64,000 nucleotides of DNA, taken from Aedes albopictus. Lineage: Eukaryota; Arthropoda; Insecta; Diptera; Culicidae. Within the stretch, counting starts at the first letter, position 1, and each line of letters opens with the position of its first letter. Shown piece by piece: positions 35,721 through 45,306 of this stretch. Below the pieces are notes generated by a model. The model had not been told where the DNA came from and made no database searches. It saw only the letters and a program-made list of their open reading frames with translations. The position numbers and the translations under genes are program-made. Where the stretch lies: the NCBI RefSeq assembly GCF_035046485.1, contig NC_085138.1:267759694-267823693 (forward strand), read 5' to 3'.

Positions 35721-35814
35721 AGCGTTTTTATAGAGTTTTTTCTACGAATTTCAGTGATTTTGGTACTGGACAGCATAGGAAAGGTGGAATATGATGCAGA
35801 ATATTTTTTTTTTT

Positions 35815-36404
35815 CAGGATATCCTAGGCCATCCAAACTGTTCTTGAGTTTACATCCTAAAGTCTACGGATGTAACTGTGAATTCTTTCATTGTTCAAAG
35901 CTACGATTTGTAATCTATCATGTCCAATAAGTCTTCTGAAAGTTTAATAGACAGTATCAGATCAGTCGGGATATCCTAGGTCATCCAAACTGTTCTTGAG
36001 TTCATATCCTAAGGTGTGCAGGTGTAACAGAAACTTCTTTCATAATACAAAGTTACGATTTGTAATCTATCACGTCCAGTAAGTCTTCTGAAAGTTCAAT
36101 AGACAGTACCAGATCAGTCGGGATATCCTAAGTCATCCAAACCGTTCTTGAGTGTACATCCTAAAGTCTACGGATGTAACTGTAACTTTTTTCATTATAC
36201 AAAGCTATCATGTCCAGTAAGTCTTCTGAAAGTTCAATAGACAGTATCAGATCATTCGAGATATCCTAGCCCAACAAACATGTTAGCTGTACAGCAGTGA
36301 AACAAACGAGTCTTAAGCAAACTTTAGCTTAAGAAACCGCTATTCAGCTAGTTATGTTTCTTGGGAGGTCATCCAAACTGTTTTTGAATTCAGATCCTAA
36401 AGTC
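35815..36404. repeat. 152-bp satellite, left block
   Basis: The marker ATATCCTAGG recurs at about 35819, 35971, 36123 and 36261, a period of 152 (138 in the last unit, which has a deletion). Each unit carries CATCCAAACTGTTCTTGAGT, CTACGATTTGTAATCTATCA and TAAGTCTTCTGAAAGTTCAA. The block is cut at 36405 by a TA-flanked element and resumes at 39250. Confidence 0.9.
36270..36365. mobile_element. 96-bp hairpin MITE in the satellite
   Basis: CCCAACAAACAT at the left and ATGTTTCTTGGG at the right are imperfect inverted ends, with AACATGTTAGCTG/CAGCTAGTTATGTT inside. Sister satellite units lack it, which proves insertion. Confidence 0.75.
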
Positions 36405-36923
36405 TACACTGTCGTAATTCTGCAAAGTGACGTAAGCCCAATTCAATTTTTTGTCATTTTTTGGTATACTATGTATAATATCTGGTGTAAAAATAACACT
36501 GTGGTATGCCTGCTGTATTAGAATGCAAGATCTAGTTGTAATCTATCATCTTTGGAAAGGAACTTAGAGCCTGACCAAGAGTTTTATGCATAATAACCAA
36601 AAAAATCAGAGGGGTGTGTACAAGACACAATCGCATGACGTAAACTACGTAAAGCTGTTTGTTATGAACGACAAAAGACTACTATGCAATTTCTTTGGAT
36701 CAATAATAGAATTTGTAATGGCTAATGGTTTTGAAAACCGTTAATTTTAACAGTGTAATTCTACAAGATTTTGGTGGATTCTGGGGATTTGTGTTGGAAA
36801 TATTTATAACAAAGTTTGAAGAAATTCCTTTATAGCTATATACTGTACACACAAGAAGAAAGCGTACTCGGCGGTTTTGACACTTATGTGGCCAGCGTCA
36901 CTTTGTCAGAAAATCTACCGTTT

Positions 36924-36953
36924 ACTCTTTCTTAAAACTGCTCTCAAAAGGGC
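36924..36953 (-). terminator. Histone-type 3' hairpin with downstream-element-like motif (SL1)
   Basis: The minus strand reads AACAGCCCTTTTGAGAGCAG: a five-pair stem (one C-A mismatch) and a TTTG loop. About 9 bases on is TTAAGAAAGAG, which resembles the purine-rich histone downstream element. This arrangement is that of replication-dependent histone genes. The coding sequence upstream is not recognisable. Confidence 0.4.
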
Positions 36954-37243
36954 TGTTTGAACAAGAATTTGTTAAAAATATTGCATGTGTCATCAATAAT
37001 TTCGTTGTTCTGCCAGCAAATGTCAGAACAGCGACAATGATAGGCTTTGTCAGAATAATTGGTTTGATAGTCTCAATTTTCAAACACTTGTTATGATGAA
37101 AAGGAATGCAATAGTGCAAAGGGCGCACTAGAGAAATGTTGCCTTTTCTGCGACAAGATGCGGTTTGATTTCCACAGAATGCTTTTGATGTAGTTGGTTC
37201 CAAATTCTTGGCGGCAGCAACTTTCTCGGAAAATTCATCGTAA

Positions 37244-37277
37244 CCTCTTTCAGAAAACTGTTGGCCCTCTAAAGAAC
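37244..37277 (-). terminator. Histone-type 3' hairpin (SL2)
   Basis: The minus strand GAACAGTTCTTTAGAGGGCC gives a GTTCT/AGGGC stem with G-T wobbles and a TTAG loop, followed by CTGAAAGAGG. It shares the AACAG prefix and spacing with SL1, SL3 and SL4. Confidence 0.35.
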
Positions 37278-37324
37278 TGTTCGAACCAATTTTACAGAAA
37301 ATTGAGATCCTATACGACAAAACA

Positions 37325-38138
37325 CCAAATGCTTTCGAATAATTATCTCATTGAATATTTGTATAATTTCGATAAATCATGCAAATATTTAGGCAAAATT
37401 GTAAAGATTTACGAATTTTGCGAAGACTTACACACATTGAAATATGGCAACACTAAGCAATACATTTCATCAAAATGAAATTTTCTTCATCATCTGAAAA
37501 GAAGAAAATGTTTTCGAAATTGCCAAACAACTAGCACAGTTTAAACAAATTTGTATTGAATATCTCATGGTTGCGACGGAGCGCTATTCAATTTTCACAC
37601 AGCGCTCATAGTGATTGACACTTGTGTCCCGGGCTTTCCTCCTCCTAAGAAAATTATTCTTTCACTCCTAGTCCTGTGGGACATTTTCGTTGCCCTTACA
37701 AGGGCTGTTTTACTGCAAGCGTGATCCAGCTGTGTAATTTTGTTGGCTTCTGCAAAGCTGCCCGGACGACCGATGAAGCCAGAATGAAGAAAGTTTCCGC
37801 TCCTGCCGCACCAGAGATCTGATCCAGTGTGAACTTATTAGCAGCCCCATTGGTACAGCGTACAGCGATGCGAAGACGACTAGCAACAGCCGACGACCAC
37901 CGCGCCCGGCTAGCCAAAGCATACTGAAGGGAGAAGCAAACGGAGAAACTAGCTAGCTGTCCTCCGATGCGTTCCCTTCGAGGTATCACGAAAGAATGAT
38001 GGAAGATGAGAAGAAGACAATAACTTATATACTAGACGGCTGTACGGCAAAGAAGTTCAAATTCCCCTCTCGCACGTGATTGGTTAGATGAAAGAGGGGT
38101 GAAAATTTGTGATGCCATACAGATTATTGCACAATGCA
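37325..38138 (-). pseudogene. Gene-like unit A in the 2.84 kb element
   Basis: On the minus strand: CCAAT (38079-38083), TATATAAG (38024-38031), an open stretch of about 98 codons (37989-37696, with LASFSVCFSLQYALASRARW, no ATG at its start), then a perfect five-pair hairpin, GCCCT-TGTA-AGGGC (37692-37705), and ACGAAAATGTCCCAC. TATA to hairpin is 320 bases, shorter than a core histone gene. I cannot match the peptide to any histone. Unit B aligns along its whole length, which shows tandem duplication. Reading: a relic built from histone-type promoter and 3' processing signals, coding part lost or scrambled. An unrelated small gene is possible. Confidence 0.35.
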
Positions 38139-38945
38139 TACCAATTGCTTTCGAATTATAATTATCTGATTGAGCTTTTGCAAATCGATCAGCACAATAA
38201 TAATGTTTAACAAATAATTTCTATAAATCATGCAAATTTTTCGGCAAAATTGTAAAGAACATTCAAGAATTTTGCGAAGACCTACACACATTGAAATATG
38301 GCAACACTGAGTAATACATTTCATCAAAATGAAAATTTCTTCATCATCTGAGTTGAAGAAAATGTTTACCAATTGCCAAACAACTACCACAGTTTTCGCA
38401 CATTAAATTTTGAATTGAATATTTCATTGTTGCGACAAAGCGCAGTTCAATTTTCACACAGCGCTCATAGTGATTGAAACTTATGTGTCCCGGGCTTTCC
38501 TCCTGAGAAAATTATTCGGTTCACTCCCGTGGGACATTTTCGTAGCCCTTTCAAGAGCTGTTTTAATTTACTTGCAGTATTACTGCAAGCGCGTCCAGCG
38601 GTGTAATTATGTTGATTCCAATGTTGGCTTGCGCTGCCCGGACGTCCGATGCAGCCAGAATGAAGAGCTGATCCGGTCTGGTTGGCGGCCCCACTGGTAC
38701 CGCGCACGGCGACGCGGCGACGACTGGCAAGGCAAGTGGCAACAGCCGACGACCACCACGCTCGGCTAGCCAAAGCATACTGAAGGGAGAAGCAAGCGGA
38801 GAAACTGGCTAGCAGTCCTCCGATGCGTTCCCCTCGAGGTGTCGCAGAGGAATGATGGAAGATGAGAAGAAGACAATAACTTATATACTAAGCGACCAAG
38901 CCCAAAAATGTGCTCGCACGTGATTGGCTGGATAAAATTAAAACA
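38139..38945 (-). pseudogene. Gene-like unit B, tandem copy of unit A
   Basis: The same order on the minus strand: CCAAT (38923-38927), TATATAAG (38880-38887), a leader with CATCTTCCATCATTCCT, a stretch similar to A (LASFSACFSLQYALASRAWW), and hairpin GCTCT-TGAA-AGGGC (38545-38558), followed by ACGAAAATGTCCCAC. Indels relative to A occur in the coding-like part and near 38175-38210. Signals at both ends are better conserved between A and B than the middle, as expected if only the flanks were once constrained. Function unknown. Confidence 0.35.
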
Positions 38946-39249
38946 TAGGTTCACTTTTCCGCAATTTTCAATAGTTTACTGTTGAAAGTCAATAGTTTCC
39001 TCTATTTGACATGAAAGGGACATAGTTTTGCGATTGTTTGATGGAAAAATTTTAAAAATCGGTCAATAAATGGCTGAGTTATTAGCGTGCAAAATCTTTC
39101 ATAATTTCGTGACGGTCGCAAAATTTAGATTTTCATTTTACACCCGGTGCCGTGGTACAGTACCGTACCTTCCCCATAGACGTAGTTTACGTCAAAATGG
39201 GCCAAAACTATCAATGTCGCTTACGTCACTTTGCAGAATTATGGTAGTA

Positions 39250-39545
39250 CGGGTGTAACGGTAACTTCTTTCATCATACAAAGCTACAATTTGTAATCTA
39301 TTTTGTCCAATAAGTCTGTTAAAAGTTCAAAAGACAGTGTCAGATCAGTCAAGATATCCTAGGTCATCCAAACTGATCTTGATTTTACTTGCTAAAGTCT
39401 ACGGGTGCAACAGTAACTTTTTTCATTATACAAAGCTAGGATTTGTATTCTATTTTGTCCAGTAAGTCTACTGAAAGTTCAACAGACAGTATCAGATTAG
39501 CCGGGTTATACTAGGTCATCCAAACTGTTCTTAAGTTCGGGTCCT
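39250..39545. repeat. 152-bp satellite, right block
   Basis: Two more units with markers at about 39354 and 39507 (153 apart), continuing the array cut at 36405. These units are more diverged (GTTATACTAGG for GATATCCTAGG in the last). Confidence 0.9.
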
Positions 39546-39682
39546 GTAGTAGACCTGAAGTTCTGAACTCCGAGATAGTTTGTTCCTTTATTGTCTCTAA
39601 ATGACATTTGAGATTTCGTTTGTTTTAACACGAAACATGACTGATGAAGTGCACGGGTAATTCCTAACTGATCAGGGATGGG

Positions 39683-40183
39683 TGTGTTCTTTTCAGCCAA
39701 TTAGATCTTTTCAGCCAATTAGATCTTTTCAGCCTTTTAAATCAGCAGAAGTTGATGCGATATTTCCAGCATTGATTCAAACCAGAGAAACGGTGTTGGT
39801 TCCACCACCAGTTAAGATGTTCAAGGCTAGTTTGAAATTGAATTACGTTCCATCAAAATGGAGACTTGTAAAAGTTTTTTTTATACCAAAAAAGAGGAAG
39901 CGAGACAAGACGCATCCAAAAGCATATAGGCCAAATAGTCTTTCTTCAGCTTTGTTAAAGACTATGGAAAAGGTTTTGAAGAATTTTATCAATTCTTTTT
40001 ACAGAAAAGAACATCCCCTATTTGACTTCCAGTTTGCTTATCAATCTGGTAAGTCAACAGTAACGGCAATTCATTCGTTAGTAACAAAGGTCGATAAAAC
40101 GTTTTCAGCAAAATAAAAAGCTCTCTGTGTTTTTAAGACATGTAAGCAGCTTTTGATAATGCCTCCTATTCTTCTATGAAGCG
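39683..40183 (+). mobile_element. Fragment L5 of a second LOA-like LINE family
   Basis: A continuous frame (39682-40113) matches the RT N-terminal region of the LOA copies but is clearly another family: PFKSAEVDAIFPALIQ, YVPSKWRLVKVFFIPKKRK, YRPNSLSSALLKTMEKVL, FAYQSGKSTVTAIHSLVTKV. It stops before the catalytic palm, and the DNA is cut at about 40183 where RTE copy R4 begins. A direct repeat of CTTTTCAGCCAATTAGAT (39688-39723) marks the left end. Not functional. Confidence 0.75.
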
Positions 40184-40204
40184 TGCCTCACCTTACTTTA
40201 CCGA

Positions 40205-40783
40205 TCAGGCCACTCGGTCCATGGCTGATTGTCTCCAGTTCCGCACTCTGCGTAGGGTCCGCAGATCGTCCTCTACTTGGTCGACCCACCTAGCTCGCTG
40301 CGCTCCACGTCTTCTTGTACCGGTCGGATGACTCTCGAGAACCATTTTAGTCGGGTTGCTATCCGACATCCTGATGACGTGACCCGCCCACCGTAGCCTC
40401 ACGGTTTTCGCGGTATGGACGATGGTTGGTTCTCTCAGCAGCTGATGCAGCTCGTAGTTTATTCACCTTCTCCAAGTGCGGTCTTCCATCTGCACTCCGC
40501 CGTAGATGGTACGCAACACCTTGCGTTCGAAAACTCCAAGGACGCGTTGGTCCTCTGCACGTAGGGTACATATTTCGTGCCCATAGAGGACTACCGATTC
40601 AATCAGCGTTTTGTACATTGTTAACTTCGTGTTACGGCGAACTTTGTTTGATCCTAGAGTTCTGCGGAGTCCAAAGTAAGCTCGATTTTCTGCCACAATG
40701 CGTCTCTGAATTTCTCTGCTGGTGTCTTTGTCGGTGGTTACCAGTGAGCCCAAATACACGAATTCTTCAACCGCCTCGATTTC
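40205..40783 (-). pseudogene. RTE ORF2 C-terminus of R4
   Basis: Two frames: 40759-40463 (YLGSLVTTDKDTSREIQRRI, RNTKLTMYKTLIESVVLYGH) and 40402-40205 (RLRWAGHVIRMSDSNPTKMV, RRGAQRARWVDQVEDDLRTL). Together they form the RTE C-terminal region after RT. A frameshift separates them. The LOA insertion sits at the upstream edge and duplicated 43 bases of this region. Confidence 0.8.
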
Positions 40784-41429
40784 CGGCTGTTCGAGTCCGT
40801 ATGAAGTTGATCATCAATATTAACTTCTTTTCTCGATCAGCCTAGATAGCTGTGTAGTGTCGGTAGCGATTGTCTCAATTGGCTAAGAATAACACTACGG
40901 ATCGCCTGTACTGGCGGTAAGAATCCACCAACAGGTGACCCCTAATTCATTGTGATGCGGCTTTATGCTTACCGTGCCTAGGAATGAATGGCTAGGGGGG
41001 TCTAATAAAAACCTAACCGCTAACGGAGCCTGTGGAGTACCAGGGCGCCCTCCACAGTATGTAGCCCTTACTGCGCTAACCGGAGCAATGGTGCAGTGGA
41101 CCTTGTGTTTCTCCGAGACAATCAGCTGCCCTTCTTTAGTCTCACTTGAGGCTAAATAAGGGCGGGATTATGAAGATGTTGTTAATTAGTTTAAATTTTC
41201 ACCTATATGGTTTCGCTATATGCGTTTTACACAGTGTATTCTGTGTATCCTCGCCTTTGGCGTTTTCCAATCGATACCGATTTGGTTTTATTGTTGCTGT
41301 TCTTTGTTGTGCTGTTGTTGCGAAGAGTTTAATCTTACCTAGTTTGGGTAGTGGCTACGGTTAGGATAGCTCAGATCAATCTTCAGCATAAAAGAACAGC
41401 AACGATCAATCTTTGCAGACTTATGCAAA

Positions 41430-42520
41430 ATGGTACATACAGCCCAAGTGGCCTTGGTACAAGAACCTTACTTTCGTAAGGGAAATTTCTATCTAGGAAA
41501 CCTTGTGAACCCGGTGTTTGCCACTATCAGTAAACATGAAATGGCAAACTCGCGTGTCATGCCTCGAGCCTGTGTGCTTGTCAACAACGCAATAGTTGCT
41601 ACACTCATCTCTGAACTAACCACCAGAGATGTATGTGCTATCACAATTGATGTATCTGTTGGAAACCTCAACAGGAAATACGTCTATTGTTCTGTGTATT
41701 TACCACATGATGAACCATCCCCTACGGATGCTTTCAAATAAGTCATCGCATACTGCACTTCAAAGGCCTTCCGCTAATTGTTGGCAGTGATGCTAATGCT
41801 CACCATATCATCTGGGGCAGCTCAGACATTAACTTGAGAGGCTCCAGTTTGATGGAGTACTTAAGTAGTACAGATCTTGCATTACTTAACATAGGCAACC
41901 GCCCAACCTTCATGGTATCTGCTAGAGAGGAAGTGTTAGATATAACGCTTTGCTCTAGCAGAATTAGTCACGAGCTGACCAATTGGCATGTGTCAGATGA
42001 AGAATCTTTATCTGACCATCGCTATATCTTTTTTGAACATTTAAATGTTACTTCGCAAACATTGCGTTTCAGGAATCCTCGGTCAACCAACTGGGATCTT
42101 TATACTGATTTGGTTGCAGCCAAATTTCATGGATATTCACCATCCATTGACACTCCAAGTGATTTAGATGATGCCGTTGATACTACAACGACCTTCATCA
42201 TGGAAGCTTTTGAAGAAGCATGCCCTCTACGGTCTGTGAAGATCACAAGAGGAACCCCTTGGTGGAACTCTGATCTGGCGAAACTCAGGAAACAATGTAG
42301 AAAGAGTTGGAACAGACGACGTTCGGCTGGTTCGGAGGCTTTCAGGTCGGCTCGCAAGGCCTACAGGAAAGCTCTCCGGTCTGCCGAACGATCCGGCTGG
42401 AAAAACCTTTGTACAAATGTTTCCAGCTTGAGTGAAGTCAGTCGGTTAAACAAAATCCTTGCGAAATCTAAGGATTTCCGGGTGAACGAACTTCGTTTGC
42501 CAAATGGCGATTTGACTTAA
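41430..42520 (+). pseudogene. LOA endonuclease region of L3, three lesions
   Basis: The frame opens at 41430 and encodes the endonuclease start (ALVQEPYFRKGNFYLGNL). It is stopped by TAA at 41739-41741, where L1 has CAA (Gln). A one-base deletion near 41767 follows. The second frame, from about 41780, has the SDANAHHIIWG block, ELTNWHVSDEESLSDHRYIF (conserved SDH), and a basic linker. It ends at TAA 42518-42520, where L2 keeps an open serine codon. The downstream RT frame continues in the same phase after this stop. The endonuclease cannot be made as one protein. Confidence 0.85.
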
Positions 42521-42571
42521 TCTGATGAGGAAGTTCTGGAATGCTTATTCAGCACACACTTCCCTGGATGT

Positions 42572-44998
42572 GTGGATATTACATCTTCGGATGATCCTGA
42601 TGTCTTTTCTTGTAGTTATGATTCTTTAGCTTCGGCTCGGAGTATTGTAACTATAGAATCGATTGAGTGGGCTCTTAATAGCTTTGCTCCTTTCAAATCT
42701 CCTGGGGCAGATGGGATTTATCCTATTTTGCTTCAGAAGGGATTTGATTATTTCAAACATGTTTTGAAAAAACTACTTGTTTGCAGTTTTGCTACAGGGT
42801 ATATTCCCAAATCCTGGAGGGATATTACTGTAAAGTTTATTCCGAAAGTGGGTCGTGCGTCGTATGAAGAAGCAAAGAGTTTCAGATCTATCAGTTTGAC
42901 CTCTTTTCTTCTGAAATGCTTAGAACGCATTGTGGATCATCACATCCGTGATGTTCATCTGGCCAACGTGCCTCTTCATGTGAACCAACATGCCTACCAA
43001 TCTGGTAAGTCCACTGTGATTTTTCTACACAAGGTTGTTTACGATATCGAGAAAGCATTCGCTCAAAAGCAATCTTGTTTGGGTGTTTTCTTAGATATCG
43101 AGGGTGCCTTTGACAACGTGCCTTTCGATGCCATATTGGAAGCCGCACGGAGTCATGGTATATCTCCAACGATTTCCAATTGGATTCACCATATGCTCAA
43201 AAACCGATATCTCTTCTCGACATTGCGTCTAGCAGGGATTAGGAAATTGAGTGTTTGTGGATGCCCCCAAGGGGGAGTCTTATCACCGCTTTTGTGGAAT
43301 CTCGTAGCAGATACGCTATTGAGGCAACTCAATAATAGCGGTTTTCCTACTTATGGTTTTGCCGACGACTACCTAACATTGTTAGTTGGTATGTGCATCA
43401 GAACCCTTTTCGACCTGATGCAAAACGCCCTTCAGGTAGTTGAGGGTTGGTGTCGCCAATATGGCCTTTCGGTTAATCCGAGTAAAACATCTATTGTTCT
43501 TTTCACGGAAAGGCGAAACCGTAATGGCGTTCGACCTTTGCGTCTCTTTGATTCTGAAATCGATGTGACTGAACAGGTAAAGTACGTTGGAGTCATTCTT
43601 GATTCCAAGCTTTCCTGGACACCTCACATTGAGTTCAGAATCAAGAAAGCTTGTATGGCCTTCGGGCAATGCCGGCGTACTTTTGGTACAACTTGGGGTC
43701 TAAAACCCAAATATATCAAATGGATTTACACAACTGTGGTTCGGCCAATATTGGCTTATGGATGTCTTGTGTGGTGGCAAAAGGGCGAAGTGAGAACGGT
43801 TCAATCAAAATTAGGCCATCTCCAAAGGATGTGCTTAATGGCGATGTCTGGAGCGTTCTCTTCAACTCCCACGGCAGCGCTCGAAGTTCTCTTTGACGTT
43901 GCTCCACTACACATTCATCACAAACAAGAAGCACTTTCTTGCACTTACCGTCTACGGGTACTCGGTCTACTAGAGGAAACTCCTGTGAACCGCAGTTCAA
44001 CACACACCTCGTTGTTTCCACTTTTGGTGAATTGGGACAAAATTGTCCTTGCTCCAAGTGATCTTACAATTGCTTGTAATTTTCCATACAGGACATTTTC
44101 CACGAAATTCCCTTCCCGGGAGGAGTGGACATCTGGTTATCTGGAGAGAAGTATTTCAGACGGCATCGTATGTTACACTGATGGCTCCCTTCTCGAAGGT
44201 CGAGCAGGTGCTGGTGTTTATTCTCGTGAGCTAAGGCTGTATCAGTCTTATTCACTTGGTAGACACTGTACCGTTTTTCAGGCCGAAATCTTTGCTCTTA
44301 TGTGCGGAGTGCAATCAGCACTTCAGCAGCACGTAATGGGCAAAGTAATATACTTCTGTTCAGATAGCCAGGCTGCTATTAAAGCACTTGCTTCGGCCAA
44401 CTCCAGGTCGAAGATAGTTATCGCTTGTCGAACTCAAATCGAGGAGCTGAATTCAGCAAACGCTGTTCACCTTCTATGGGTACCTGGTCATTCTTCCATC
44501 GCTGGAAATGAATTGGCTGATGAGTTAGCTCGCTCTGGAGCATCACGTGACTTCATTGGCCCTGAGCCAGCTATTCCGATATCGAAGTGTTGGGTTAAGC
44601 TTCAGATTCACACCTGGGCTGTCACTCAACACATACAATATTGGAATAGTTTGGAGTCATGTCGTCAAACCAAATTGTATAGTGCTGAGCCAACTCTACG
44701 GGTGGCGAAGTATCTAACTAATCTGTCTAAGCAGAATTGCAGCATTCTGGTCAAAGCATTGACTGGCCACTGCCGACTCAGCTATCACATGGCGGATATT
44801 CAGCAAGCTGATTCATTTGCCTGTGATAGCTGTGAATCCGATTATGGAACTTCGTATCATTTGATATGCAACTGTCCAGTTTTCGCGCAACTGCGTTTCC
44901 GAGTATTCGGTAAACACTTATTAAGTGAAACTGACTTCAGAAACCTGAATCTTCAGGATATTCTGTTGTTCTTAACCCGCTGTGGTAAAGAGCTATAG
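42572..44998 (+). CDS. LOA reverse transcriptase-RNase H, uninterrupted 808-codon frame
   Basis: The longest intact frame of the window. RT occupies about residues 36-345: SPGADGIYP (43-51), a FRSISLTSF block (104-112, usually FRPISL), AYQSGKST (141-148), FLDIEGAFD with the first catalytic Asp (175), GGVLSPLLWN (234-243), FADD with the catalytic Asp pair (263-266) and LSWTP (347-351). RNase H follows: CYTDGSLLEG (Asp 537), AEIFALMCG (Glu 572), YFCSDSQAA (Asp 598), VPGHSSIAGNELADE (His 640, Asp 650), all four acidic positions present. The C-terminal C-x2-C-x8-H-x3-C (751-767) is zinc-finger-like. The ATG used is only the first after the TAA at 42518 and not the native start. RNase H after RT and the tail repeats place it in the LOA clade. 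Confidence 0.85.
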   Translation: MDITSSDDPDVFSCSYDSLASARSIVTIESIEWALNSFAPFKSPGADGIYPILLQKGFDYFKHVLKKLLVCSFATGYIPKSWRDITVKFIPKVGRASYEEAKSFRSISLTSFLLKCLERIVDHHIRDVHLANVPLHVNQHAYQSGKSTVIFLHKVVYDIEKAFAQKQSCLGVFLDIEGAFDNVPFDAILEAARSHGISPTISNWIHHMLKNRYLFSTLRLAGIRKLSVCGCPQGGVLSPLLWNLVADTLLRQLNNSGFPTYGFADDYLTLLVGMCIRTLFDLMQNALQVVEGWCRQYGLSVNPSKTSIVLFTERRNRNGVRPLRLFDSEIDVTEQVKYVGVILDSKLSWTPHIEFRIKKACMAFGQCRRTFGTTWGLKPKYIKWIYTTVVRPILAYGCLVWWQKGEVRTVQSKLGHLQRMCLMAMSGAFSSTPTAALEVLFDVAPLHIHHKQEALSCTYRLRVLGLLEETPVNRSSTHTSLFPLLVNWDKIVLAPSDLTIACNFPYRTFSTKFPSREEWTSGYLERSISDGIVCYTDGSLLEGRAGAGVYSRELRLYQSYSLGRHCTVFQAEIFALMCGVQSALQQHVMGKVIYFCSDSQAAIKALASANSRSKIVIACRTQIEELNSANAVHLLWVPGHSSIAGNELADELARSGASRDFIGPEPAIPISKCWVKLQIHTWAVTQHIQYWNSLESCRQTKLYSAEPTLRVAKYLTNLSKQNCSILVKALTGHCRLSYHMADIQQADSFACDSCESDYGTSYHLICNCPVFAQLRFRVFGKHLLSETDFRNLNLQDILLFLTRCGKEL

Positions 44999-45263
44999 AT
45001 AGGCTCTCTTTCGCTTTATGCGTTATTACAGTGCCATTTCAGGGCGCTGTTTGAACCCATTGTGGTACGCTTGTGCGTTAGTACCCTCTTCCAGGGTATT
45101 TTTCCTATTTCCCTACCTGTCCCTATCCCCATCCAAATCCTTTTTCCTTCCTTTTCCCTCAGGTAGATGATGAAATAGGCTGTTATTTTGGCAATGGCAC
45201 AAATGTCCCAAATGGAGGATAACGTGCCTCTGGAGCCGGCCTTCTGATACCTGATACCTGATA
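44999..45263 (+). other. 3' UTR and repeat tail of L3
   Basis: About 245 bases, then three TGATACC units (45244-45265, the last shared with the target copy). The same UTR in inverted orientation ends L2 (15682-16011), where a stretch of about 60 bases is duplicated, and a short piece recurs at 47133-47195. Confidence 0.8.
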
Positions 45264-45306
45264 CCAGTGAGCCCAAATACACGAATTCTTCAACCGCCTC
45301 GATTTC

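Larger units (their letters stand above)
36407..39247. mobile_element. 2.84 kb TA-flanked element carrying duplicated gene-like units
   Basis: The TIRs are 36407-36437 and 39219-39247, sharing TAATTCTGCAAAGTGACGTA then AGC. A second inverted pair, GACGTAAACTACG, lies just inside (near 36638 and 39187). TA borders both sides (36405-36406, 39248-39249), and the interrupted satellite units are the empty-site reference. No transposase is seen. The interior contains two tandem units of about 810 bp plus related sequence at 36920-37320, all with hairpins resembling histone mRNA 3' ends on the minus strand. It looks like a non-autonomous transposon that picked up cellular gene fragments. Confidence 0.75.
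40784..45263 (+). mobile_element. LOA-clade (Lian-type) LINE copy L3, near full length with 43-bp TSD
   Basis: The 5' end CGGCTGTTCGAG matches that of L2. The 3' end is a TGATACC repeat tail (45244-45265). The flanking RTE sequence is duplicated at 40741-40783 and 45264-45306 (43 bases, identical), so the insertion is genuine and complete. The order is a leader of about 630 bases, endonuclease, RT, RNase H, and a 3' UTR of about 265 bases. LOA elements usually also carry an ORF1 (gag-like). None is present, and the leader differs in length from L2, so ORF1 appears deleted. The TSD copies are identical, so the insertion is fairly recent. Confidence 0.9.

Noticed and set aside
34036..36404. CRISPR-like array
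   Set aside because: Repeats are contiguous and degenerate or 152 bp long without unique spacers, and the DNA is eukaryotic in character.
37696..37989. Calling unit A a specific core histone (H2A, H2B, H3 or H4)
   Set aside because: None of the histone-fold signature blocks could be found in any frame; only promoter and 3' hairpin features are histone-like.
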